DNA of 64,000 nucleotides from Curvibacter sp. GWA2_63_95. GTDB lineage: Bacteria > Pseudomonadota > Gammaproteobacteria > Burkholderiales > Burkholderiaceae_C. The stretch covers positions 62,001 to 126,000 of the forward strand of contig MGPB01000008.1 in assembly GCA_001795455.1 (NCBI GenBank), written 5' to 3'. The position numbers and the translations under genes are program-made. The notes beneath the pieces are model-generated. The model was given only the letters and a program-made list of their open reading frames with translations, made no database searches and was not told the origin of the DNA. This document shows, piece by piece, positions 1 through 7,929 of the stretch (position 1 is the stretch's first letter; the number at the start of each line of letters is the position of its first letter).

Positions 1-347
1 TTCCATTTGCCGAGGCAGAACCCGGGGCCACAGGCCTGGAGCTGCTGCTGAGTTTGTCGCTCAAATGGGCCCAAGAAAGTCGGCTGGGTCTGGACCAGGC
101 GCTGGCCGTGGTCAGCAGTCGGCCTGCGCAGGTGCTGGGCCAGGCGCCTGGTGCCTTGGCAGACAGCTTGGGTCGGCTGGTGGTGGGGGGCGTGGCCGAT
201 GTGTGTGTGTTCGACCCGCAGGCTACGTGGGTGGTGCAGCCTGCAGGTCTGCGCAGCCAGGGCCGCCACACCCCATTCAGCGGTTACGAGCTGCCGGGCC
301 GCGTGCGCGCCACGGTCGTGGCCGGGCGTGTCGCTTTCACGGCCTGA
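1..347 (+). CDS. Dihydroorotase-like protein, C-terminal part (partial)
   Basis: Only the last 115 or so codons are present; the reading frame is already open at base 3 and the start lies before the window. The visible end carries the amidohydrolase tail PFAEAEPGATGLE, followed by a helical stretch and the closing beta-sandwich residues (GVADVCVFDP, then ATVVAGRVAF) typical of class I dihydroorotases and of PyrC-like PyrX paralogs that partner aspartate transcarbamylase. The metal-binding HxH motif would be upstream, so I cannot tell an active dihydroorotase from an inactive PyrX. The next gene, an acyltransferase, begins four bases after the stop, which suggests co-transcription. Confidence 0.8.
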   Translation, partial: PFAEAEPGATGLELLLSLSLKWAQESRLGLDQALAVVSSRPAQVLGQAPGALADSLGRLVVGGVADVCVFDPQATWVVQPAGLRSQGRHTPFSGYELPGRVRATVVAGRVAFTA

Positions 348-351
348 ACCC

Positions 352-1107
352 ATGGCCCGCCTTCAGGCTTGCTGGCGTTTGTGGCGCGTGCTGATCCATG
401 TGCTGGTGGGCGCCTGGCGCATCCGCTGGGTGTTTCCCCGTTTGCAGCAGCCTGAGCGTGATGCACAAGTTCAGGGCTGGGCCCGCGAAATGCTTGCGCG
501 ACTAGCTATCAAATTGATAGTGAATGGCCAACCTCCGGCAGTCGGTCCGGTGTTGCTGGTGGCCAACCACATCTCCTGGCTGGACATTGTGGTCATGCAC
601 GCAGCACGCCACTGCCGTTTTATCTCCAAGGCCTCGGTACAGCACTGGCCCATCGTCGGCACGCTGGCCAATGGTGCGGGCACGCTGTACATCGAGCGCG
701 AGTCGCGCCGAGACGCCATGCGCGTGGTGCACCACATGGCTGAGCGCCTGGGTGCGGGCGATGTGTTGGCGGTGTTCCCCGAGGGCACCACGGGGGATGG
801 CACCACGGTGCGGCCTTTCCACGCCAACATGTTGCAAGCCGCCATAGCGGCCCAGGCACCTGTGCAGCCTGTGGGCCTGCATTTTTGCGACAGCCCCACC
901 GGGCAACACAGCTTCGCCCCTTGCTACATCGGTGACGACAGCTTGCTCGATTCCCTCTGGCGCACGCTCAAGACGGATGGCCTGCAGGCCGTGGTGAGCT
1001 TTGGCGATGTGCAGTTGCCAGAAGGGCGCGACCGCCGCACCTGGGCGGCAGACCTGCACCAGGCCGTGGTGGACTTGCGTGCCGAGCTCAGGCCGCCAGT
1101 CGGCTGA
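352..1107 (+). CDS. plsC: 1-acyl-sn-glycerol-3-phosphate acyltransferase (PlsC family)
   Basis: Predicted membrane acyltransferase of 251 aa that would acylate lysophosphatidate to phosphatidate in phospholipid synthesis. The acyltransferase block NHISWLD (HX4D, residues 72-78) and the substrate block FPEGTT (142-147) are both present, after an N-terminal hydrophobic segment at about 11-30. I chose the ATG four bases after the dihydroorotase stop because an earlier start would lie inside that gene. Residues 49-57 (RLAIKLIVN) are encoded by the end of a dispersed repeat (496-523). The 3' end overlaps the convergent fbpC by 20 bases. Confidence 0.88.
   Translation: MARLQACWRLWRVLIHVLVGAWRIRWVFPRLQQPERDAQVQGWAREMLARLAIKLIVNGQPPAVGPVLLVANHISWLDIVVMHAARHCRFISKASVQHWPIVGTLANGAGTLYIERESRRDAMRVVHHMAERLGAGDVLAVFPEGTTGDGTTVRPFHANMLQAAIAAQAPVQPVGLHFCDSPTGQHSFAPCYIGDDSLLDSLWRTLKTDGLQAVVSFGDVQLPEGRDRRTWAADLHQAVVDLRAELRPPVG
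496..523 (-). repeat. Dispersed Comamonad repeat, copy 1 (partial, inside plsC)
   Basis: End fragment of the dispersed repeat, in reverse orientation: GCGCGACTAGCTATCAAATT followed by GATAGTG. It keeps the AGCTATCAA core and the small inverted repeat CTATCAA/TTGATAG that closes many copies. It is read in frame in plsC. Confidence 0.5.
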
Positions 1108-2158
1108 ACGTCACCACATGGTCCACCTGCGGGCGAATGCCAATCCATTCGCCCAGCTTGTGGTCGTGGTGGCTGGGCACATGGGCCATCACCGTGAGCC
1201 CGCTGCGCAAGCGCAAGGTGTATAAAAACTCGGACCCCCGGAACGACTTGCGCACAATCTCGGCCTTCACCGGGGCGTCGTCGTCGTGCACGATGTCATC
1301 GGCCCGCAGCAGCACATCACATTCGCCCTGCGGGTAGGCGCTGGGTAGCGGGCACTCGCTCACGTCTTGCAGTTGCCCCAGCGGCGTGTGCACCACCGGT
1401 GCGCCTTGTTCCATGGCGATGGTGGCGGGGGCGAACACCCCGTGGCCAATGAAGTCGGCCACAAACCGGGTGGCCGGGCGGTGGTAGAGCGTGTAGGCGT
1501 CGTCCCACTGGTGCAGCGTGCCTTCATGCATCACGCCAATCATGTCGCCAATCGCAAAGGCCTCCATCTGGTCGTGGGTGACAAACAGCGCCGTGGCACC
1601 CGCCGTCTTGAGGATGCCCCGCACCTCGTGCGCCAGGCGCTCGCGCAGGTCCACGTCCAGGTTGGAAAACGGCTCGTCCAGCAGCAGCAACTGGGGGCGC
1701 GGCGCCAATGCGCGGGCCAGCGCCACACGCTGCTGTTGCCCGCCTGACAACTCGTGCGGGTAACGCTGTTCCTGGCCCGACAGGCCCACCCATTCCAGCA
1801 CTTCCGCCACACGGGCGGTGCGCTCGGCCGCTGGCAACTGGTGGATGCCAAAGCCCACGTTGCGGGCCACATCCAGGTGGGGAAACAGCGCGTAGTCCTG
1901 GAACACCATGCCAATGCGGCGCTCCTGCGCCGGCATGTTGCTCTGGGCCGAACTGACCAGTGCGCCCCCCAGGCGGATGTGTCCGCCACTGGCGGGCTCC
2001 AGCCCTGCCACCGCGCGCAGCAGGGTGGTTTTGCCGCAACCGGAGGGGCCGATCAGTACGCCAATGTCTCCCGTGCGCAGGCCCAATGACGCGTTTTGTA
2101 CCGCCGCCTGGGCCCGGCCTGGGTAATGCACCTGCAGGTGAGAGACTTCTAAAAACAT
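1088..2158 (-). CDS. fbpC: Iron(III)-type ABC transporter ATP-binding protein (FbpC-like)
   Basis: ATPase of a probable ferric iron importer, 356 aa. Walker A GPSGCGKT (residues 37-44), signature LSGGQQQR, Walker B LLLLDEPFSNLD and the switch histidine in FVTHD are intact; a C-terminal TOBE-like domain follows. I prefer the ATG at 2158 (MFLEVSHLQV), the usual family start, over an in-frame ATG ten codons upstream. It is divergent from the permease gene fbpB with 69 bases between them, which hold a Fur-like palindrome. No periplasmic binding protein (fbpA) is next to the pair. The assignment to iron rests on the permease type and the Fur-like box; thiamine or polyamine transport is less likely. 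Confidence 0.85.
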   Translation of the reverse strand: MFLEVSHLQVHYPGRAQAAVQNASLGLRTGDIGVLIGPSGCGKTTLLRAVAGLEPASGGHIRLGGALVSSAQSNMPAQERRIGMVFQDYALFPHLDVARNVGFGIHQLPAAERTARVAEVLEWVGLSGQEQRYPHELSGGQQQRVALARALAPRPQLLLLDEPFSNLDVDLRERLAHEVRGILKTAGATALFVTHDQMEAFAIGDMIGVMHEGTLHQWDDAYTLYHRPATRFVADFIGHGVFAPATIAMEQGAPVVHTPLGQLQDVSECPLPSAYPQGECDVLLRADDIVHDDDAPVKAEIVRKSFRGSEFLYTLRLRSGLTVMAHVPSHHDHKLGEWIGIRPQVDHVVTFSRLAA

Positions 2159-2170
2159 GCAGGCATTGTA

Positions 2171-2190
2171 GATGCTTACAATTCTCATTT
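2171..2190. promoter_or_regulatory. Fur-like box between divergent fbpC and fbpB
   Basis: On the minus strand AATGAGAATTGTAAGCATC matches the 7-1-7 Fur pattern TGATAAT-N-ATTATCA at about 10 of 14 positions, with a strong left half (TGAGAAT) and a weaker right half. It lies between the two starts (2158 and 2228), as expected for an iron-repressed divergent promoter. Confidence 0.5.
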
Positions 2191-2227
2191 AGTGCCCATC
2201 CACCTGCCTGTAATCCCCACCTCGCTT

Positions 2228-3850
2228 ATGTCTTTCTCGCGCCTCACGCGCCTCCCCTTGGTCGTGTTTTTTGTGGCGCTGTTGCTGCCCGTGGTGGCCG
2301 TGTTTGGCGCCTGGCTGCCTTGGGGCGAGTCGGGTACGCAGTCGCTGCAAATCGTGCAGGAAATGGCGCACACCGTGCTGCCCGAATACGCCTGGACCAC
2401 CGTGCAGCTGTGCCTGATGGTGGGGCTGGGTGTGGTGCTGGTGGGCTTGGGCACGGCGGCAGCCGTCACGCTGTTCGATTTTCCGGGGCGGCGCGTGTTT
2501 GAGTGGGCGCTGTTGCTGCCGCTGGCCATGCCGGCCTATGTGGTGGCCTACGCCTACACCGACTTTCTGCAGTTCAGCGGCCCGCTGCAAACCAGCGTAC
2601 GTGCCTGGCTGCAGGTGGAGGGGCGGGTGTTCCCCGAGGTACGCAGCGTTGCGGGCGCCGCGTGGGTGTTCACCTTTGTGCTCTATCCCTATGTGTACCT
2701 GCTGGCGCGCACGGCCTTGTCCGAGCGGGCCAGCCACTTGATGGAAGCGGCCCGCCTTATGGGCGCCGGCCTGGGGCGGCGCATGGCGGTGGTGGCACTG
2801 CCGCTGGCGCGCCCCGCAGTGGCTGCCGGTGTGGCGCTGGCGCTGATGGAGGTGCTGGCGGACTTTGGCGTCTCCAGCTACTTTGGCATCCAGACCTTTA
2901 CCGCTGGCATCTACAAGGCATGGCTCGCCATGGACAACCGCATTGCCGCGGCCCAGCTGGCCACGCTGCTGCTGGCGCTGGTGGCTTTGCTGCTGTGGCT
3001 GGAGCAACGTGCCCAGGCGCGCATGCGCTTTGCCTCGGGGAAGGGCGGGCGCGCCAACGCTAGCGACGCACAGCCGGTGCCACTGGCGGGGCACCGCGCC
3101 GCGTGGGCCTGGCTGGTGTGTGCACTGCCCATCCTCATGGGTTTTGTGTTGCCCGTGGTCTTTATGCTGCGCCCGCTGTGGGTGGAGCAAAACGAACTCC
3201 CTTGGGGCCGCTTTGGCGAATGGGCACTGAACAGCGTGCGTCTGGCCGGCATCACCAGTGTGCTGGCGGTGGGCATTGCGTTGGCGTTGGCCTATAGCGC
3301 GCGGCGCAGCAGCCACTGGGGGCCGCGTGTGGCAGCCCAACTGGCGGGCTTGGGCTACGCCATTCCCGGTGCGGTGGTGGTGGTGGGCCTGCTGCTGCCG
3401 GTGGGTTGGGTGCAGGCCTGGCAGCCCGAGTGGCAGGTGGGCTACTTTGTCACCGCCACCGCGCTGGGCATTGTGTGGGCCTACCTGGTGCGTTTTTGTG
3501 CGGTGGCACTGCAGTCCCTGCAGAGCGGTTACGCGCGCATTCCCGCCAGCATGGACGATGCCGCCCGCATGCTGGGCACCAGCGATGTCGGCACTTTGGT
3601 ACGCGTGCACTGGCCGCTGCTGCGCCGCTCCACCGCAGCTGCGGCGCTGCTGGTGTTTGTGGATGTGATGAAAGAGCTGCCCGCCACATTGGTGCTGCGC
3701 CCCTTCAACAGCGACACGCTGGCCGTGGTGGCCTACCAGCTGGCCCGCGACGAGCGCCTGGGCGAAGCCGCCGTGCCCAGCCTGGCGCTGGTGCTGGTGG
3801 GGCTGATTCCGGTGGTGATGCTGAGCAGGACCTTGCGCAGCAAGGTTTGA
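2228..3850 (+). CDS. fbpB: Iron(III)-type ABC transporter permease (FbpB-like)
   Basis: Inner-membrane permease of 540 aa with two fused binding-protein-dependent transport domains, the two-domain layout of FbpB/SfuB ferric iron permeases. About a dozen hydrophobic segments are visible. Each half has an EAA-like cytoplasmic loop: SHLMEAARLMGAGLGRRM in the first, SMDDAARMLGTSDVGTLVRV in the second. I chose the ATG at 2228 (MSFSRLTRLPLVVFF) because the preceding in-frame GTG at 2192 would give a non-family N-terminus next to the Fur-like box. It pairs with fbpC, divergently transcribed; the cognate binding protein is not in the window. Confidence 0.87.
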   Translation: MSFSRLTRLPLVVFFVALLLPVVAVFGAWLPWGESGTQSLQIVQEMAHTVLPEYAWTTVQLCLMVGLGVVLVGLGTAAAVTLFDFPGRRVFEWALLLPLAMPAYVVAYAYTDFLQFSGPLQTSVRAWLQVEGRVFPEVRSVAGAAWVFTFVLYPYVYLLARTALSERASHLMEAARLMGAGLGRRMAVVALPLARPAVAAGVALALMEVLADFGVSSYFGIQTFTAGIYKAWLAMDNRIAAAQLATLLLALVALLLWLEQRAQARMRFASGKGGRANASDAQPVPLAGHRAAWAWLVCALPILMGFVLPVVFMLRPLWVEQNELPWGRFGEWALNSVRLAGITSVLAVGIALALAYSARRSSHWGPRVAAQLAGLGYAIPGAVVVVGLLLPVGWVQAWQPEWQVGYFVTATALGIVWAYLVRFCAVALQSLQSGYARIPASMDDAARMLGTSDVGTLVRVHWPLLRRSTAAAALLVFVDVMKELPATLVLRPFNSDTLAVVAYQLARDERLGEAAVPSLALVLVGLIPVVMLSRTLRSKV

Positions 3851-3853
3851 GAG

Positions 3854-3913
3854 TCAAATAGGGCTGTAGCCCGCGTGGATACTGCGCGAGCAGCTACTAT
3901 ATTGATAGTGATT
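3854..3913 (-). repeat. Dispersed Comamonad repeat, copy 2 (intergenic)
   Basis: Nearly full copy in reverse orientation between fbpB and tRNA-Arg: GGGCTGTAGCCCGCGTGGAT, then ACTGCGCGAGCAGCTACTAT, then ATTGATAGTGATT. It shares the CCCGTGGATA-TGCGCAAGCAGCTA core with the copies inside genes. Confidence 0.8.
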
Positions 3914-3922
3914 TGAAGAGGC

Positions 3923-3997
3923 TGGTGCCCCCGACAGGAATCGAACCTGTATCTGTCCCTTAGGAGGGGACCGTTCTATCCATTGAACTACGGAGAC
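3923..3997 (-). tRNA. tRNA-Arg (anticodon CCT)
   Basis: On the minus strand the sequence folds as a cloverleaf. The acceptor arm GTCTCCG pairs with CGGGGGC (two G-U pairs). The D arm is GTTC...GAAC. The anticodon stem is GTCCC/GGGAC with loop CTCCTAA, which gives anticodon CCT reading AGG. The T arm is CAGG-TTCGATT-CCTG, and the CCA end is encoded. There is no integrase gene or attachment-site duplication beside it. Confidence 0.96.
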
Positions 3998-4070
3998 CAG
4001 CGAGCGGGGATTGTAAGGGCGCGCTTCTGATCGGTTGGGGACAGAGCTGAAGGTCTGTCCCGCAAGGACA

Positions 4071-5285
4071 TTACTTGGTCAGATGCCGCATGGCCTCTTC
4101 CAGGCCCTTGAGGGTGAGCGGGTACATCTTGTGGCCCACGATCTCCTGGATCACGCTGATGCTCTGGCGGTACTGCCACACGCCCTGGGGCTCGGGGTTG
4201 ATCCAGGCGAACTTGGGGAAGGCGTGCAACAGGCGCTGCAGCCATTCGGCGCCGGCCTCTGCGTTGTTGTATTCCACGCTGCCGCCGGGCTGCAAGATCT
4301 CGTAGGGGCTCATGGTCGCGTCGCCCACAAAGATCAGCTTGTAGTCCTTGTTGTACTTGCGGATGATGTCCCAGGTTTCGAACTTCTCGGCAAAGCGGCG
4401 GCGGTTGTTCTTCCACATGTAGTCGTACACGCAGTTGTGGAAGTAGTAAAACTCCAGGTGCTTGAACTCGGCCTTGGCCGCGCTGAACAGCTCTTCCACG
4501 CGTGCAATGTGCTCGTCCATGGTGCCGCCCACGTCCATCAGCAACAGCACCTTGACGTTGTTGTGGCGTTCGGGCCGCATCCTGATGTCCAGGAAGCCCG
4601 CGTTGGCCGCTGTCTTGGCGATGGTGGCGTCCAGGTCCAGCTCGTCCTCATGCCCCTCGCGCGCAAATTTGCGCAGGCGGCGCAGCGCCACCTTGATGTT
4701 GCGCGTGCCCAGCTCCTGGGTGTCGTCGTAGTCCTTGTAGGCGCGCTGGTCCCAGACCTTCACGGCGCTTTTGTTGCGCCCCTTGTCCTGCCCGATGCGA
4801 ATGCCCTGCGGGTTCTGGCCATAAGCGCCAAACGGGGAGGTGCCACCCGTGCCTATCCATTTGTTGCCACCCTCGTGGCGTTCCTTCTGCTCTTCCAGAC
4901 GTTTTTTGAGTGTCTCCATGAGCTCGTCCCAGCCCATTTTCTGCAGCTTGGCCTGCTCTTCGGGTGTGAGGAATTTCTCCAGGTTCTTGCGCAGCCAGTC
5001 GGCCGGGATTTCTTTGGTGAAGTCCGCCACCATCTCCATGCCCTTGAAGTAGGCGGCAAAGGCGCGGTCGAACTTGTCGTAGTGCTTCTCGTCCTTCACC
5101 AGCGTGGTGCGGCTCAGGTAGTAGAAGTCGTCCATCGTGTAACCCGTGGGTTCAGATGCATCCTCGGGCTGCGGCGTCTTGGGCCCCACCACGCCTTTTT
5201 GCAAGGCCTCCAGCAGGGTCAGGTATTCCTTGACCGAGACCGGTAGCTTGGCGGAGCGCAGGGTGTAGAAGAAGTCCAGCAGCAT
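4071..5285 (-). CDS. VWA domain-containing CoxE-like protein
   Basis: Cytoplasmic von Willebrand A-type protein, 404 aa, last gene of a moxR operon. Residues 1-140 are helical and charged. The VWA fold begins at about 245 with VKVLLLMDVGGT, where the metal-site motif DxSxS is degenerate (D251-V-G-G-T255). A later strand, KLIFVGDATMSPYEI, has the third metal-site type of sequence. MoxR ATPase plus VWA pairs act as chaperone systems that mature or insert cofactors in target enzymes; the target here is unknown. I chose MLLDFFYTLR as the start because the in-frame upstream codons overlap the end of the preceding gene and do not look coding. Confidence 0.82.
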   Translation of the reverse strand: MLLDFFYTLRSAKLPVSVKEYLTLLEALQKGVVGPKTPQPEDASEPTGYTMDDFYYLSRTTLVKDEKHYDKFDRAFAAYFKGMEMVADFTKEIPADWLRKNLEKFLTPEEQAKLQKMGWDELMETLKKRLEEQKERHEGGNKWIGTGGTSPFGAYGQNPQGIRIGQDKGRNKSAVKVWDQRAYKDYDDTQELGTRNIKVALRRLRKFAREGHEDELDLDATIAKTAANAGFLDIRMRPERHNNVKVLLLMDVGGTMDEHIARVEELFSAAKAEFKHLEFYYFHNCVYDYMWKNNRRRFAEKFETWDIIRKYNKDYKLIFVGDATMSPYEILQPGGSVEYNNAEAGAEWLQRLLHAFPKFAWINPEPQGVWQYRQSISVIQEIVGHKMYPLTLKGLEEAMRHLTK

Positions 5286-5302
5286 GGTGTGTTCCTGGCG
5301 CG

Positions 5303-5899
5303 TCAGGTGCGCGGCTTGTCCAGCAAATACAGCAGCTGCGCCTTGGCCTCGGGCCATTCGCCGCTGCGCATGCTGTACATCACGGTGTCGCGGATGGTGC
5401 CGTCGCGGCGCAGCGCGTGGCCGCGGATCACGCCATCTTTCTTGGCGCCCAGGCGCTCGATGGCGGCTTGGGAGGCGAAGTTGAAGTTGTCGGTGCGCCA
5501 GCCGACCACATGGCAGCCCAGCGTCTCGAAGGCGTGGGTCAGGAGCAGCAGCTTGGCGGTGGTGTTGACGTGGCTGCGCTGGCTGCTTTTGCCATACCAG
5601 GTCCAGCCGATCTCCACGCGTTTCAGTGCAGGCACGATGTCGTGGTAGCTGCTGCAGCCCAGCACGCGGCCGGTGGCTTCATCAGTCACGGCGAAGGCAA
5701 AGCGGTTGCCCGCCTCGCGCATGGCCAGCGCGTCTTCAATGTACTTGCGGGTCTGCGCGGGTTCGGGCACCGAGGTGATGCGCAGGGTCCAGAGTTCGCC
5801 ATCGGCAGCGGCAGCGCGCAGGCCGGCTTCATGCTCCAGGCTCAGCGGTACCAGCTTGACGCCGCGGGCACTGAGGGTGACGGGTTCGACAAATGCCAT
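5303..5899 (-). CDS. GNAT family N-acetyltransferase (RimJ/RimL type)
   Basis: Acetyl-CoA dependent N-acetyltransferase of 198 aa. The fold runs from MAFVEPVTLSARGVKLVPLS through the beta4 segment RVLGCSSYHDI, the pattern RVEIGWTWYGKSSQRS (pyrophosphate-binding region) and a helix LLLLTHAFETLGCHVVGW, ending in GHALRRDGTIRDTVMYS, which is typical of RimJ/RimL-like enzymes acting on protein N-termini or small amines. The start is the ATG at 5899, four bases after the stop of the small membrane protein gene. It sits between moxR and the VWA gene in one compact operon; the substrate cannot be read from sequence. Confidence 0.85.
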   Translation of the reverse strand: MAFVEPVTLSARGVKLVPLSLEHEAGLRAAAADGELWTLRITSVPEPAQTRKYIEDALAMREAGNRFAFAVTDEATGRVLGCSSYHDIVPALKRVEIGWTWYGKSSQRSHVNTTAKLLLLTHAFETLGCHVVGWRTDNFNFASQAAIERLGAKKDGVIRGHALRRDGTIRDTVMYSMRSGEWPEAKAQLLYLLDKPRT

Positions 5900-5903
5900 G
5901 GGC

Positions 5904-6125
5904 TCAGTCCTTCTTGTCTTGGTTGCGGTTGTGCCAGCGGCGGGCCAGTTGCAGGCCCAAGCCACCGCCCAGGCCCACCAGCACAATGCCGCCAATGCTG
6001 GCGCCGCCGTAGCCGGGGGCAAACACATCCAGCCCCATCAGGCGGCCGGCCCAGAAGCCGAGCAGCGCTCCGCCCACAAAGCCCACGGCGTCAGACACGC
6101 CTTCGATCATTGGATTATTTTTCAT
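5904..6125 (-). CDS. Small glycine-rich membrane protein (hypothetical)
   Basis: 73 aa with two hydrophobic glycine-rich segments, AVGFVGGALLGFWAGRLMGL (about 13-32) and a second at about 39-60, and a charged tail RRWHNRNQDKKD. The pattern resembles glycine-zipper inner-membrane proteins. I do not recognise a characterised family. It lies between moxR (10-base gap) and the acetyltransferase (4-base gap), so it is almost certainly translated as part of that operon. Confidence 0.72.
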   Translation of the reverse strand: MKNNPMIEGVSDAVGFVGGALLGFWAGRLMGLDVFAPGYGGASIGGIVLVGLGGGLGLQLARRWHNRNQDKKD

Positions 6126-6135
6126 CGGGTGTGGC

Positions 6136-6990
6136 TCAGCGGTTGTGGCGTTGCATGAACATCAGTTTCTCGAACAGCGTGGTGTCCTGCTCGTTTTTCA
6201 GCAGCGCGCCTACCAGGGGTGGCACGGCCATTTTGTCGTCTTTGCTTTGCAGCGCTTCGGCGGGGATGTCTTCGGCCATCAGCAGTTTGAGCCAGTCCAA
6301 CAGTTCGCTGGTCGAGGGCTTCTTCTTGAGGCCAGGCAGATTGCGCACGTCAAAGAAGGTCTTCATCGCGGCGCTGACCAGCTCTTTCTTGAGGCCGGGG
6401 AAGTGCACGTCCACGATGCTTTGCATGGTGGTGGCATCGGGGAACTTGATGTAGTGGAAGAAGCAGCGGCGCAGGAAAGCGTCGGGCAGCTCCTTTTCGT
6501 TGTTGGAGGTAATGAACACCAGCGGACGGTGCTTGGCTTTGATGAGTTCGCGCGTCTCGTAGCAATAAAACTCCATGCGGTCGATCTCGCGCAGCAGGTC
6601 ATTGGGGAATTCAATGTCGGCCTTGTCGATTTCGTCGATCAGCAGCGCCACCGGCTTGTCTGCGGTGAAGGCTTGCCACAGCACGCCCTTGACGATGTAG
6701 TTCTGGATGTCCTTGACTCGCTCGCCACCATCGATGTCGGACAGCTGCGAGTCGCGCAGACGACTCACGGCGTCATATTCATACAGGCCTTGCTGTGCCT
6801 TGGTGGTGGATTTGATGTGCCACTGCAGCAGGGGCATGTCCAGCGCCGCCGCCACCTCTTCGGCCAGCATGGTTTTGCCGGTGCCGGGTTCGCCCTTCAC
6901 CAGCAGCGGGCGCTGCAGCGTGATGGCTGCGTTGACCGACAGCATCAGGTCCTGGGTGGCGACGTAGTTCTTGGTTCCGTGGAATTTCAT
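6136..6990 (-). CDS. MoxR-family AAA+ ATPase
   Basis: AAA+ ATPase of 284 aa, lead gene of the operon moxR - small membrane protein - acetyltransferase - VWA protein. Walker A GEPGTGKT (33-40), Walker B LLIDEIDKAD, a sensor-1 type FITSNNEKELPDAFLRR and the arginine-finger region are present. MoxR proteins team with VWA proteins to remodel or activate metalloenzymes, which fits the VWA gene 850 bases downstream. The ATG at 6990 (MKFHGTKNYV) gives the usual family N-terminus; an upstream in-frame start would add a non-conserved leader. Confidence 0.92.
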   Translation of the reverse strand: MKFHGTKNYVATQDLMLSVNAAITLQRPLLVKGEPGTGKTMLAEEVAAALDMPLLQWHIKSTTKAQQGLYEYDAVSRLRDSQLSDIDGGERVKDIQNYIVKGVLWQAFTADKPVALLIDEIDKADIEFPNDLLREIDRMEFYCYETRELIKAKHRPLVFITSNNEKELPDAFLRRCFFHYIKFPDATTMQSIVDVHFPGLKKELVSAAMKTFFDVRNLPGLKKKPSTSELLDWLKLLMAEDIPAEALQSKDDKMAVPPLVGALLKNEQDTTLFEKLMFMQRHNR

Positions 6991-7069
6991 GGCGTGGGCG
7001 GGCAGGGCAAAGGTGGTCGGACCCAAGGAGGCAGAAAAAAAGCCTGCCAAGGGCACGGGTGGTGGTCGA

Positions 7070-7096
7070 TATAATCGGCGTGCTGATTTATATCAA
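7070..7096 (+). promoter_or_regulatory. Possible promoter -10 and FNR/ANR-like site before cytochrome c4
   Basis: A TATAAT hexamer lies at 7070-7075. Immediately downstream, CTGAT-TTAT-ATCAA (7083-7096) matches the FNR/ANR consensus TTGAT-N4-ATCAA at 9 of 10 fixed bases. No good -35 is visible. If the TATAAT is used, the FNR-like site would cover the transcript start, a repressing position. Confidence 0.35.
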
Positions 7097-7121
7097 TCAC
7101 CGTCTGGATTGTCCCCGCAAA

Positions 7122-7787
7122 ATGAACAAATTCCTCTTGTCCCTGTCTGTTGCGCTTGTCGCCTCTGTGACCGTTTTCGCTGCCCATGCCGAGGGCGTCC
7201 AAGGCGACATCAAGGCTGGTGAAAAGAAGAACGCCATGTGCATTGGCTGCCACGGCATCGTGGGCTACCAAGCCAGCTTCCCAGAAATCCACAAGGTCCC
7301 CAAGATCTCCGGCCAAGGCGGCAAATACATTGCCTCCGCCCTGAACGCCTACAAAACCGGCGACCGCAAACATGCCTCCATGCGTGGTATCGCTGCTTCG
7401 TTAACCGATCAGGACATCGCTGACCTGGCCGCCTACTACGAAGCCAGTGGTGCCGTGGAAGGTGCCCAGGCTTTGGCCAAGGCGCCCGAGGGTTCCGAGA
7501 AGGTGAACGCCTTGCTGACCAAGGGTGCCTGTGCCTCCTGCCATGGCGATTCCTTCAGCAAGCCCATTGATCCCACCTACCCCAAAATCGCCGGCCAGCA
7601 CAGCGATTACCTGTTTGTGGCCCTGAAGGCCTACAAGGTGGAAGGCAACGCCCAGGTGGGCCGTGGTAACGCCATCATGGGTGGCGTGGCCAAGCAGTTC
7701 ACCAATGCGGAGCTCAAGGAGCTGTCCAACTACCTGGGCAAGCTGCCGAGCGAACTCAAGGTGGTGCCGCAAAGCCGTTTCCGCTAA
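7122..7787 (+). CDS. Cytochrome c4-type diheme cytochrome
   Basis: Periplasmic diheme c-type cytochrome, 221 aa. A signal peptide (MNKFLLSLSVALVASVTVFA, cut after AHA) is followed by two related halves, each with a heme c site: CIGCH (40-44) and CASCH (137-141). Distal methionines are plausible in SMRGIA and IMGGVA. This is the cytochrome c4 layout, an electron carrier to terminal oxidases such as the aa3 enzyme encoded at 16.7-21.5 kb. The ATG at 7122 starts the signal peptide; earlier in-frame codons lie in the promoter region. A strong intrinsic terminator follows. Confidence 0.92.
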   Translation: MNKFLLSLSVALVASVTVFAAHAEGVQGDIKAGEKKNAMCIGCHGIVGYQASFPEIHKVPKISGQGGKYIASALNAYKTGDRKHASMRGIAASLTDQDIADLAAYYEASGAVEGAQALAKAPEGSEKVNALLTKGACASCHGDSFSKPIDPTYPKIAGQHSDYLFVALKAYKVEGNAQVGRGNAIMGGVAKQFTNAELKELSNYLGKLPSELKVVPQSRFR

Positions 7788-7806
7788 GCAAGGCACCGCC
7801 CCCGTA

Positions 7807-7833
7807 AAAAGCCGCTCTTGAGCGGCTTTTTTT
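7807..7833 (+). terminator. Rho-independent terminator after cytochrome c4
   Basis: GCCGCT-CTTG-AGCGGC stem-loop (7811-7826) preceded by a run of A and followed by seven T, 20 bases after the cytochrome stop codon. Confidence 0.9.
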
Positions 7834-7929
7834 GTGCATGGTTTGCCCTGCGTGTGGGCGCGACTGCACACGGGCGTCATGGCGCCATTCAGCTGGGAGC
7901 TGACCGACGCGGTCGGCCCCAAAGCCTGA

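Noticed and set aside
2189-3610. 473-codon open frame on the minus strand opposite fbpB
   Set aside because: Composition (His, Gln, Arg rich) and the clear permease on the other strand show that it is a shadow.
3923-3997. tRNA-Arg as an integration site of a genomic island
   Set aside because: There is no integrase nearby and no second copy of the tRNA 3' end in the window; flanking genes are ordinary.
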